DNA of 64,000 nt, taken from positions 29,429,215 through 29,493,214 of the forward strand of contig JAJKFL010000042.1 in assembly GCA_021186555.1 (NCBI GenBank). Reading direction: 5' to 3'. This DNA is from Reticulitermes speratus (Eukaryota > Arthropoda > Insecta > Blattodea > Rhinotermitidae). The notes under the pieces were generated by a model that saw nothing but the letters and a program-made list of their open reading frames with translations, had not been told where the DNA came from and ran no database searches. Shown here one piece after another: positions 21,695 to 32,292 of this stretch (the first letter of the stretch is position 1; the number at the start of each line of letters is the position of its first letter). The translations under genes were made by a program, and so were the position numbers.

Positions 21695-22330
21695 GTTGCA
21701 GGAAGTGGGCAACAGCAACAGGACTATGCAGAGCTTATGCGTTGGGGCGGCTACAGAGACTCTAATGATCCACTAGGAACCTGAAAACTAGCTAATGGCT
21801 TTCTAAGTACGGGGTTTATGCTTCGGATTAGCATTACGACTATGTAAAAATCAAATGAATAAACTATCCAGAGCTCTTCGCGGGGGTTAGATTCCAAGAC
21901 TCCCCGCGAAAAGAAAAAATTCGTGAATAATTGACCCCCCCCCCCCCCCCCCCAAGAAAAGTTTGATATTTATTTTCTTTTTCTTTTCTTTGCAGAACCA
22001 TTGTGATGGGAGCTGCTTCTTTCTTTCCTTCAACTCCTTGGACATCATGCGGTATAGATCGAAGACCTGTTCGACTTGTGGAACAATTTTGATGCCCCTA
22101 TCCATTGAAGGGTCTGCGTGATGTATTTTTATCCTTGGGGAGACTCCAAAAATTTGAGAAACCGCGAAGAACGAACCCACGAAAAGTGAGGGATGACTGT
22201 ATATAATTGGAGTAATTCTAATACTGTCGATCTGACACTGACGTGTTGATGGATTGTGTGATTACATTTATGCCTCAGTTGATATTCTTTCTTACGCAGT
22301 TAATGTCACAAACAGTCTACACAAAAAACG
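21695..22330. other. No gene; 19-base C run
   Basis: C19 at 21935-21953 within otherwise ordinary sequence. Short open frames are without motifs. Confidence 0.4.
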
Positions 22331-22570
22331 TTGCACATAAAAGTACAAAGTGGCTACACGTTGCAAAGATGTCGGTTCTTCATCAGGCTAACAAATGTTC
22401 CTAACACAGAAATAAATTACAATATCACGTTTTTCTTTAATGGCTCGACAGCCCCTTGGGGGCCTATGCCGCCTCATTTGTCGAGGCTTCATGATCACAC
22501 TTTAGACACACCACACTCGGTAGGACTCCTCTGGACGAGGGACCAGGCCGTCGCAGAGTTATGTTATAAT
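22331..22570 (-). repeat. PLE-like end fragment and SINE tail fragment
   Basis: The minus strand of 22334-22400 reads CCTGATGAAGAACCGACATC...ACGTGTAGCC, a hammerhead-like PLE end with its GAAA lost. The minus strand of about 22495-22560 matches the last SINE unit at 10570-10650 (CGACGGCCTGGTCCCTCGTC, CCTACCGAGT). Both are fragments, decayed and adjacent. Confidence 0.5.
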
Positions 22571-22859
22571 AACCGTTTAAAAATGTGATATAGTCACGAT
22601 CCCACAGCACAGGCTACAAGACGTTCAATAGACAGGAACATATAGCACGACAACACGCAGAACAAAGCAGCTCAACCCAAATGTGACCTAATCCAAGAAC
22701 CACGATCTACGCATCATCCAGTTAGTAAAGTGCGTAGTTAGTACAACAGTGATGCTATATAACAACGTATATACAGCTACTACAAACTTTTTAACTTTTT
22801 AACGTTTTAAAATTTCATACAGTGTTTCATATCCTACAATTTTAAACATATCCAATTTT

Positions 22860-23070
22860 TAAACGGTTATTATAACATAACTAAAAGTGAACTGACTACA
22901 GACGACAGTGCCTGAACATTTGAATGTATAAGTGTAGTTTGTTAGAAAGGCCTCCTGATGAAGGTCCGTCAAGGACTGAAACATATGTAGGGGCAGTTGT
23001 TAACTATAATAAATAGTGACATTGAATGTGCATTTAGTTGGTTTGCAAAACATTATATGAAAATGCACGG
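22860..23070 (+). repeat. Second-family PLE-type tail
   Basis: Contains a well-formed hammerhead (22950-22994), then an AT-rich stretch with ATAGTGACATTGAATGTGCA and AAAATGCACGGTG, the last shared with the PLE end at 10069. No coding part is attached. Confidence 0.55.
22950..22994 (+). ncRNA. Hammerhead ribozyme motif
   Basis: Stem I GCCTC (22950-22954) pairs with GGGGC (22990-22994; one T-G wobble). CTGATGA at 22955-22961, stem II GGTCC/GGACT around GTCAA, GAAAC, a two-base-pair stem III with ATAT loop, cleavage after GTA (22987-22989). Conserved core intact. Confidence 0.8.
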
Positions 23071-24329
23071 TGAAAATAATACAAAACTACATGGACGTTT
23101 ATTCATCTCGTCACGCACTCTTTCGAATCTGAAATTTCTCCTTGTAATTATGCTATTTTATAAGCGTTTGAGCGGGATTTCTATACATCTACAGGCTACT
23201 TAAATACCAAAGTTAATAGTTTATGTGCTAAATTCCATGCAAATTTGGGGAAATTTTAATAATATTGCATAATGTGTACACAAATTTAAAAGATTGTTCC
23301 AAAGTAAAAGTTTGGGTACTTACCAAGTTGATGTGTTTCGAGTAAGATTAATATTAAAGGTGGAAATAAGATGGATGTATAGAATTTCGTACGCAGTAGT
23401 TACTCAAATTTAGTGGGTGACGTTATTTCTCCCTGCTCTTCCACAAGCACTGTCGATCAGCGTGATCACTCACTACGCGAGGTGTCTGCGACCTTCAACT
23501 CGGAGACTAGATTGCCTGTTCGGCTGACGCTTTGCTAAAGGCTGGAAGAGAGTTTGCTTATTTCTCAGCTATGTGAGATTTACTAGACGTAGACTACTGG
23601 GTGGAAGTAAACCTTTGCGTCCTGCGTAACAATTCTGTTGCAAATCTGTTCTGCTGCAGCCCAAACCCCCAAAACCCCCAAAACTGAAATTTAAAAAACA
23701 CAGATTTTGTAGATATTGTGATATCAAAAGTTTTACGTCTTTTCCCCTTCAACCGAAATCAGCCACTGGAATCGGCTGATGACTAGCACATTAGAATTTT
23801 GAAAAATAAATTAATAAAATTAAAAAAAAACAAGAAGCTAGCACACTGTAATTGAGTCATGTACGTGTAGTTATATTCGTATGCATATAAATGCAGCTGC
23901 AGACAGTATTATGTTGTACTTACAACACGATTTTTATAAAATAATTTTTAAAATCAAAATAAATTATATATAGCCTCAGGGTCAGCCCCCTCCCGGCAAG
24001 GAAAAATTCTGGGTGCGCACCTGCTGGTGTGTGTGTGTGTTGTTGTGTGTGTGTGTGTGTGTAAGGTGTCGAATAATCACAATTACTCCAACTTTAAAGT
24101 AACCAATTGCAGCATTTTTTCCCCAATAGTTTTATTCCTTCATTTGTGTATCTATGTATAGTACAGCAATTCTCTTCACAATTTGAAGCAGTATTTTTCC
24201 TGTGTGCACCGTGTCAAAGAGGAGAACCCTTTGTAGCTGGTCTTCCTGGCATAACGATTAAAATACCGGTAATTTAAATGAAACCCAGTTTACTTAAAAA
24301 GAATGGATACTATATCGATTGTCGTGATA

Positions 24330-24440
24330 GAATAGGCAGCATTGCAATTGCGTATTGGAAAGGTCTCAAGTTCGAAACTCCGCCCAGGGGCCTGAGTTTG
24401 TGGATTTCCCCAATATATCTGGGTAAAGCTGGAATAGTAC
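24330..24440 (+). repeat. Possible tRNA-derived SINE fragment
   Basis: GCATTGCAATTGCGTATTGG spaced ahead of AAGTTCGAAACTCC (a B-box-like pol III element, about 24369-24382) resembles the tRNA-like head of an insect SINE. No poly-A or target duplication identified. Confidence 0.3.
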
Positions 24441-26289
24441 TGTACATCAAATTAAGCAAGAATCACTTGCTTTCAAATCCTTCCCAGTTCCATCATTCAC
24501 CTATCACTTGACACGACATAATCTTAGCTATTCAAAACATGATTTCTAAGCAAACCTAACATTACCGAATATATAGCTGTTTGTAAAGTAATTACAGCCC
24601 GAACTTCATATTTGAGATTTGAGATTCTCATGACGGTGTTGATGCATATTCAGATCTTCTGGGATATGACGCCCGATTGGTAAATAATTACCGTCGTATC
24701 GGTGAGTTCACTGTCTTTTCAGGGTCCAATAATTTCAAGTCTTCTTGGACCCTGAAGACGGAGACAAAAATCATCTCCGAATAGTCGGTCACTTTTACCA
24801 ATTGACACGTCGTAATATGTCAAATGATGTGTGTCTTCAAGACGTAACATTTTAAGTTATATCTAAATTAATTCCGTCATTTCATATTCGCTAATTAAGT
24901 TAATGGTGCGGCAACAGCAACTTTATTGTTGCTGATGACAAATTGCACACATCCTGGTCTCTTTATAAACGTGGCTTCTGTGTGCAGGATAGTCAGTTCC
25001 TCTTCCCAGTGTAAACCAGCAGGATGCTCTCGAACACAGTACGTGTTTTCACTACACCCAGAGCCAGTTTAAGGTTATTTCACTATGAAGGGCTGCATGG
25101 GGCCACAGTTCGAGATTTTTCACTTCAGGACTATGCATAAGTAGGGCATTCAAATTTATTTTTGCATCAGGCACAGAAATTCCTTCAAGCGGGTATTCAC
25201 TACACCGTTACTCTTAACTTCTTTCAGTGATACATATAATCGCTGGCTATTTTTTTTGAATACTCATTTTGCTATGCATTTTCTTTCATCTCCTCGATTT
25301 TCTAAAATATGTAATGTGTTCCACCTTCTTTAGTTTTGTAACTTCTTGTTTTTTTAGCAAGAAGTAATTTATAACATGCATAAAATTCTGAGAACTGCAG
25401 ACATATACACTATTGCTTAACTGCGTGTTATCTTGACGGTTCTTCAAACGAGCCGAAGATTGCTAGCACAGCATACTTGGAAGTATGGATAATATGTGAT
25501 GACAAAGCCGGTCTGTGTTCAAAGGAAACTATCGTTAATTTCAATACTTGGAATAGCCAGTCTGAAAATAAATAAAAAGAAGGATGAGCAATTCTGTCGT
25601 TCCTTGTAAGCAAAACTTTGCTGCAGTATAAAATCTAGCTGTCAGTTGAAATAACAGCGTTTATTTACAAGTTCATTTCTCAAGGATATCTAAAAAGCAA
25701 ATGCGCTAAGAGGAACGTTAAATATGTTTGCACAACTCGACCAACATATACAGCCGGTGTGTCCAACATACGACCGGTTTAACCGCAGGTGCAGCTAGGC
25801 AGAAATTTTAAGCAAAAGTAAGCTTTTTACCTAATTACCTAATACACGTGACCTAGTAAACCCCTGTTAAGATATCCAGGTTTTGAAAGAACTAACAGCT
25901 ATACATACCATCACTGTTGTCAATAAAGAATTTATGCGTGCCGCACACACATATGGATTTCTGATCATGTGGCCCGTTCCACTATTGAAAATAGCCCTGA
26001 CATCTCTTATAAACAAAAGTGATAGCATTGGTCGCCATATCGTAATACCTTCATATCGCGTGTCTGTGTGCATGGAGAGTGAGAGATAGAGAGACATAGA
26101 TAGAGAAGGCGATGTGGAGTGTTCTCCACAGCGATCATTTAAATGTAAGGAAAGCGGCGATAAGAACAGGTAACCTTCTTGTCGCTTATGTATCAAGCGA
26201 AAGAGAGAGACAGAACACAGCAGTCAAAAATACGGCTAGTGTACCGGAAGTTTGCTGCTCTACCCACTGGAAATGACACAGCGCTGAAA

Positions 26290-26545
26290 GATTTCATTCG
26301 TTGCAAACCTGTTTTCGTATTGAGGATGCAGGTCTTCTGGATATTTGTTTCTTAGGTAATTGTTTCCGGACCTTTCGAACGAATGTACCTTCTTCATCTT
26401 CAGGATTATGAGTCCGTGAAATCTCTCTTTAACTCTGAGAATGAAGAATGTACGCTTCTTCAAAACGTCGGGAAAAATAACCCAACTACACGAAGCAACA
26501 ACCCAGAAGACCTGCTTCCTCTACAAACATGCGGTGGAAACTTCA
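26290..26545. repeat. Inverted-repeat element
   Basis: Arms of about 90 bp at roughly 75-80 per cent identity by eye. GCAGGTCTTCTGG (26328-26340) pairs exactly with CCAGAAGACCTGC (26503-26515), and GTACCTTCTTCATCTTC with the mirrored stretch near 26440. It looks like a short foldback element, perhaps PLE-derived. Confidence 0.5.
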
Positions 26546-27323
26546 AATCACTGTTTTCGTATTTTAAGAATGTATTTCTTTTTACTTATTTTATCTTCCT
26601 CATTAATTGTGTTTTGTTAATGCAGGAGTAATTTCAAGAAAAATGGCACGATAAAAGTAAAGGAAGTAAAGAGAAATTGTAATATTTTTCAGTATTAAAT
26701 GATGGTACACAAAATTCTAAGAATTTGGCTGTTTTCACAGCACAGTCACAGAATAATGCTCTGTTCTCGAACAACCTCAGTCTACGTGATTGTCTCACTG
26801 TGAGAGACCCATAAAGAAATGTGCAAGTTCATATTATTCATAGAAATAAATTACCGATTTTAGGCACAATAATTTCGACTATAATATCCAGAAGTTATTA
26901 ATTACAATTTCAAACTTTCGCAACTTCCCCATATTTTAAATATTCAACATCCAAAAAATAATTACACTGTACAACACGCAAAAAGTTACGTAAAGTAAAA
27001 TACCTAATCTTAGCTAATTTTTGGGTGCTGAACATGAAAATTACATTAAAAATTGAGAACTGGCTCTGGTTTCCAAGTTACGAGAAGGATCCCGTAAGAA
27101 CAAGTTGCCGCCCAGCGGACAGTAGAGCAATCGGCACCAAGGTGAAGTGCGAGGGCATTCCCAGTCACATTCTCAATACCACGTTATCAACTAACGTTGT
27201 CGTAGACTGTTCTGTATTTGTCTATCCGTGGAGTTGTAGGAGTTGTGTTGCCTGTTCTGCGGGTGCGTTGTTCACGATGAGGTACATCTTTACTCCCAGC
27301 CTTTGTTTCAGACGGGACAGAAA

Positions 27324-28977
27324 TGCCCCGTAAATGTGTGAACAGTGCGGATAAATTCTGTTATATATGTGGACAAATCACATTTGCTTGAAGGAAGCGT
27401 GCTTTAACCCCAATTTATAACAGCTTACTTCCTGTACTTTGGTTGTAAGTAGGCGACTAGGACAAGAGCTAGGCTCCGCACGCGTGCTGCAGGTCCTGTT
27501 CATCAAAGCTAACGCTTGGGTGAATCGAAAAGGATGTTCCATGTCGTTTGCAGTGCCCGTTATACGGAGGAAGCCGACAAATCACCTCACAGACTGTTAC
27601 TTCTGTATCGTGCCTCCTATTCAGAAAGGGATTACCAAGAAAAAAGTGGACAGTGGAGTGTCCAAATATACCATCAGCTATTCGTCCATTTCCTCGCTGT
27701 GAAGGTCTACCGATACCAGAAACCCGCGACAGTTTTTTCCTACACTGTGATGAGGAAGATGAGACTACATCCGAAGAAACACCGCGACCATCTACTTCAA
27801 GAGGTCCGGAATTTTCCTGAACGTAACCTCTGCTGAACCACACAAGATAACGCAGAAAGAAATTTCTGACCTCATCAGAGACCTAGAACTGCCGAAGAAT
27901 AAAGCAGAACTGTTGTCTTCAAGATTTCAACAGTGGAATCTTCTGGAAACCACTGTGAAAGTGACAGCATTTCTTTTCCGCCAAAAACATTTTGAGCAGT
28001 TCATCACAACACAAGGTGAACTCATTGCTTCTAAGAACGTCGAGGGTCTGATGGCAGCAATGAACATCAGGTACTCACACTTCCATGCATAGCATAAAAG
28101 CAGTGTTGTTGCACTAGGAAAACGTACTGCGTTTAATCCCTGTTGCCTATGCCGTCCACAAAAAGGAAACATATGAAAACATTAAGGAAATTCTCAGCTG
28201 TGTGTATTACAAGATACATCAGTGACACATCTGCGGTGATTTGAAGGTAACTGCCATTTTGATGGGACTGCAAAAGGGCTACATAAAATGCTGTTGTTTC
28301 CTGTGCGAATGGGATAGTCGTGCCAAAAGTGTTCACTACAGCAAGAAGAACTCAGTCTCTTGTAGATCCATGTAAAGTGTTGCTTCCATTTCCACATATT
28401 AAATTGGGCCTCATGAAAAATTTCGTCAAGGTGCTAGAGAGAAATGGCCCAGCATTCTCATTCTTGTGTGAGAAATTCCCAAGGCTTAATGCGATGAAGA
28501 TTAAGGCCCCCAATACGTCAGCTCTTCAGAGACTCTCAATTTGATCTCGTTCTCAGCGATGATTAGAAGGCAGCCTGGAATGCCTTCAGATATTTTGCGA
28601 CTGGTTTTCTAGGAAATGTAAAAGCCGTCAACTTCAGGACATTGTGGAGGATCTTATAATTTCTTACGAGAAGCTTGGCTGCAACATGTCACTCAGATGC
28701 ATTTCCTCCATTCGCACTTGGACTCCTTTCCGGTTAACTGTGGTGCCGTAAGTGATGAATACGGTGAGCGTTTTCACCAGGACATCTCAGAGATGGAGAA
28801 AGATACAAGAGCAAATGGAGTGCTGCCATGTTAGCCGATTAATGCTGGACGATGAAGAAGGATGCTCCGGAAATTCAGTACAAGCGACAAGCGAAAAGAC
28901 GCCTCAATTAATTCATGCAAGTTCACTGTTGTGTCCTGCTTCCATACAGCAGTGTAATCAAAACAGTTTTTAAACCA
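27324..28977 (+). pseudogene. Decayed copy of a widespread arthropod repeat-protein family
   Basis: Starts MPRKCVNSADKFCYICG (zinc-ribbon-like) at 27324. Recognisable blocks, scattered over frames, include NIPSAIRPFPRCEGLPIPE (near 27675), DEEDETTSEE, RPSTSRGPEFS, ELPKNKAEL-like sequence, ICGDLKVTAILMGLQKGYIK followed by CCCFLCEWDSRA (near 28235), KVLLPFPHIKLGLMKNFVKV (near 28380) and GAVSDEYGERFHQDIS (near 28745). I know this order from a high-copy protein in many insect genomes, probably mobile-element-borne. Stops and frameshifts make this copy non-functional. No function is known to me. Confidence 0.65.
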
Positions 28978-30690
28978 GAGTCAATCCCATAAATCAAAAG
29001 CTAGTTTGATGTTCTGTATTGAAAATTCTACTAATTAAACATATTTTCTTTTCCGTAGGAGGACACAACCCCAAATTTGTTACACAGTCTTATGAGTACT
29101 TTGACCTCCAGAGAAAGTAATTGAGTCAAATGTTAATAAACAAATAAAAACAGCATCTAAATTCTTCATAAAACATGCTTATGCTCCACTTTGATACTGA
29201 ATGTTGTGGTTCCTATCTGACGGTAAGTTGACTATGGACTTCGCGTGACGCTCTAATTCAAAACGCGTAAATCCGGCGTGTTCACGTTGTCGAAGGACAT
29301 CACGTAAGGATTTGGGTAATTGATTACACAATTGATTACAATATGTACCTCGCATTTTAAGTAAGTCAGGCCACTAGTTCAAAAGGTAGTAGATGTACAC
29401 GCAGTTGCAATTCTTAAACGCTACTTTTCCACGATAAAACTTCCATCTACATTAAGGCGTAATTTCTCAGCAATATTTAGTTGTAAGAATTTCGTGTAGG
29501 GTATGTTCCCATTTTTGTCAATTTTTCTCTCTTAAGAATGAAAATTATCTATTGATAAAATTATGTTGTCTGTGTCTCTGAGGCCCCTATTTCACTTTTT
29601 GAGACAACTGACCGACATTTGCGAAATTTGGTATAAACCCTTACGCCATTATATATCACCTCAACTTTACACATTTTGGGTGTTCTTGCTGAGGTAAATA
29701 AAAACGTCGCCTGTTAGCCCGTCTGTCCATCGGTCTGTGACCTAATATTAGCGACTAAACAGTTTCGGATTTTTATGAAATTCTGTAGAAAAGGTCTTTA
29801 CAAGAAATTGCCCAGCGAGGGGTGAATTTCATGAGAATCTGCTCAGTGACAATCATACTTTTGTTAGAAGCGTAATGAATTTTTACCTGAGCTTTCCATA
29901 TTTTCAGCTCATTTAAGTAAAATTTAGTGTAGAAAAATTTTACTTCATGCCGTTCTATGAGACTCGCGATAATTGCTGCAGTGAAAGCCTACACTTACTT
30001 AAGGACGTAAAAGAAATTTTGCCCGTATTTTTTACATTTTCGTCCGATTTTAATAAAGTTCGGTGTAGAAGATTTTGATGTAAATCTGTTGATTAATTGT
30101 GAATTTCTTGAAAATCGACGCAGCGAAAATCACATAAACATATGGGTGTAAATAAATTTCTATCCGTTCTTTCTACACTTATTGCCAGATTCGTTTACAA
30201 GTCGGTGTAATATGTATGTACATAATGCTGTTTTTTAGAATAGGTAATAATAGTATCATGGAATAAAATCTTGAAACATGGGAGCGGTACTGTCATTAAA
30301 ATCTGTGGTCCCAAAAAAAAGTACCTTGCTGTATGAAGGTATATTTTGTAATATATATATATATATCAAAATTACGCCTGCATGTAACCCATATTACAAA
30401 TGGGCTTTACGAAAATAAATAGTGAAGCACTTAGGTACGTATGAGAAATTTTGTATGGAGGTGAAGCAAAAGCATAAGCTTACATGAAAATTCCGTGCAA
30501 AGAACGAAATCAACAATTAAGAATATGAAGGAGGTATGATACTTTGAAGATATATTCGAAAAATTTTACAAAGACAAAATTTGTGTTTAGGACTACGTTT
30601 TTCCAAGAGAAATGAAGAGAACAATAATAAAAATAATTATAATTTTTATGATAGGAAGAAAAATATCTAACGTATTTTGATGTGTAACAA
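28978..30690. other. No recognised gene
   Basis: AT-rich. Weak copies of the GTCTGTCCATCGGTCTGT...TTATGAAATTCTGTAGAAAA dispersed repeat near 29690-29790 and similar phrases to 30120. AT run at 30348-30366. Confidence 0.4.
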
Positions 30691-30694
30691 CGTT

Positions 30695-30930
30695 TCAGAC
30701 GAGCTGACTTTGATACTGATCACTATCTGGTTGTTTCAGAGGTTAGAGAGAGGACTGTCTCTTAAGTAAATGAGCAGCAGAGAAGTCTGATGTGGAGATA
30801 TTCGATCTCAAAAATTCAACGATGGGAAAGTTAGAGAAAAGTATCAGGTTATAATATGACAGAGGTGTGCAGCTTTGGAAAAGTCAGACAGTAGCGGGGA
30901 CACGAATAGGGCTTGGGAAATAATACAGAC
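30695..30930 (+). pseudogene. Short LINE endonuclease fragment
   Basis: Reads RADFDTDHYLVVSEVRERTV (near 30698-30760) and a decayed continuation ending GLGNNTD. It corresponds to the part of the LINE at 17550-17790 (GADCGTDHHMVVEKIRQRL). Same family, heavily decayed. Confidence 0.6.
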
Positions 30931-31234
30931 ATTTTCAAATTTTGCGAAATAGATTCTAGGTCAATGGTCGGCAAACCAACCATGGGCGCTTTATATCAAC
31001 TGAAAGTTTTTTATTCGTAAACTAATAAACCGCAAAATATGAAATACGGAAATATAAAATCTACGCGTTTCGTACCCAGAAATGGTGGGTTAACTGGCGA
31101 CGGATTTTAACTTGCGCTTCGCGCAATTCTCCGTCTTAATTAGCTCTCTGACACTTGGCTTGGGTCGTTCAGTTGTTTTCTCTGTATAAATGTGAATAGG
31201 AAATAAACAAGGTGTGATATACTCCTGTGGCAAA

Positions 31235-31925
31235 AATTAGCTGGTGTTCGGCATCGAAGAAACGGAAAGTTAATGACAAAAGCAGAATTTTTAATGATTA
31301 CTGGACCAGCCAGCAGGCCTTTAATACAAGTGCAGGTAAAGAGGTTGTTTTATGTCAAAACTTTCTGTAATTAAATAATATAACATCAGGCGTCATTATA
31401 AAATATTTCACAGGGGAAATTAGGAGGATTTGACTCGTAAACTTAGGAAAAATAACATGAGCCAGTTGAAGGTTTCCTTGATGGGTCCAACAACGTCTTT
31501 AAGAAACAAAGAGTTCATAACAAATCAATTGTTTTTGCTAGTTATGTACTGGATGATATAATATAAAAAAAATACAGACCCTTTACAGACTCTGCATTTC
31601 TGAAGCCTTGTTTTGTTACCTGCGGCTGAAGATATGTCCAGATAAGAAAAGAAGCTATCAAGACGTCATCCTCCCTGTTCCAAATTGTAAAAGGCGTATA
31701 CAAGAATTTTGAATAAATTTTTTTGAACAACTGAATTTGCAGGCACAGTGATTTGATTGTTATGCACTAGCAACGGATAAAGTAATGGTGTCACAGACAT
31801 TGATGTTATTTATTCGTGGCACAGATAATATACTTCATGTTCATGAAATCTTATTAGTTTATGAAACTTGACAAGCACTACGACTGGCGAAGATGTGTTC
31901 CTGAATTTAAATGGAACACTGACGG
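31235..31925 (+). pseudogene. hAT/GTF2I-repeat-type transposase remnant
   Basis: Plus-strand conceptual reading, frame-broken: SASKKRKVNDKSRIFNDYWT near 31245, then around 31720-31900 EQLNLQAQ-FDCYALATDK, VSQTLMLFIRGTDNILHVHE and ILLVYET. This order resembles general-transcription-factor-II-I-repeat-like proteins derived from hAT transposases (N-terminal BED-type part, then the CxALD...IFIRG block). Catalytic parts further on are not visible. Non-functional. Confidence 0.5.
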
Positions 31926-32064
31926 TAATGTACGTATATGCCAATATTAATATGAGGAAAATAAGTACAAGTTCATGTCTCGTCAATAGAAAGTAGGGGC
32001 TAATAAATCCTTTAAAAATGTGTAAATATAAAGACACAGGTGTTCCCGCGCACGCCATGAAGGC

Positions 32065-32292
32065 TTTCCCTCAACGTCGAACCTCGGCACTAGATGGCCG
32101 TGATTGGTCAGGTTCCCGCATCAGCCGCTTTATTCCCAGAAAAAGAATCCCGGTACCAATTGGCTGAAAGACTAGGTAGGCCCCACAGCCAGTCTGACAA
32201 GAATCTCTTGACTCTGCCGTGAATCGAATCACGATTCCTCGGACGTTCAGTACTTAACATAGTCAATATACTCACTACGCTATCGCGGTTCC
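32065..32292 (-). repeat. tRNA-derived SINE copy
   Basis: Minus strand begins with GGAACCGCGATAGCGTAGTG, a tRNA-like head, with B-box-like GAATCGTGATTCGATTCACG, and continues into a body with GGTACCGGGATTC-type sequence. It parallels the copies at 62395-62663 and 63620-63815 (CACTAGATG, CCGGTACC landmarks). Diverged. Confidence 0.55.

Larger units (their letters stand above)
23071..27300. other. Long gene-free AT-rich stretch
   Basis: No coding region supported. It holds a TG dinucleotide run (about 24030-24062), a possible tRNA-like SINE piece near 24330-24400 (B-box-like GGTCTCAAGTTCGAAACTCC) and a palindromic repeat at 26290-26545. The open frame 25867-26196 (minus) is low in complexity and looks like chance. 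Confidence 0.4.

Noticed and set aside
24030-24062. Regulatory element
   Set aside because: It is a TG dinucleotide repeat, not a site.
25867-26196. 109-codon minus-strand frame
   Set aside because: Low-complexity Ser/Leu/Thr repeats (LSPLSLHL, SLSMSLYLSLS) from simple sequence.
26360-26400. Hammerhead ribozyme on the minus strand near the foldback element
   Set aside because: CTGAAGA and a GAAA are present, but no stem III or stem I pairing could be drawn.
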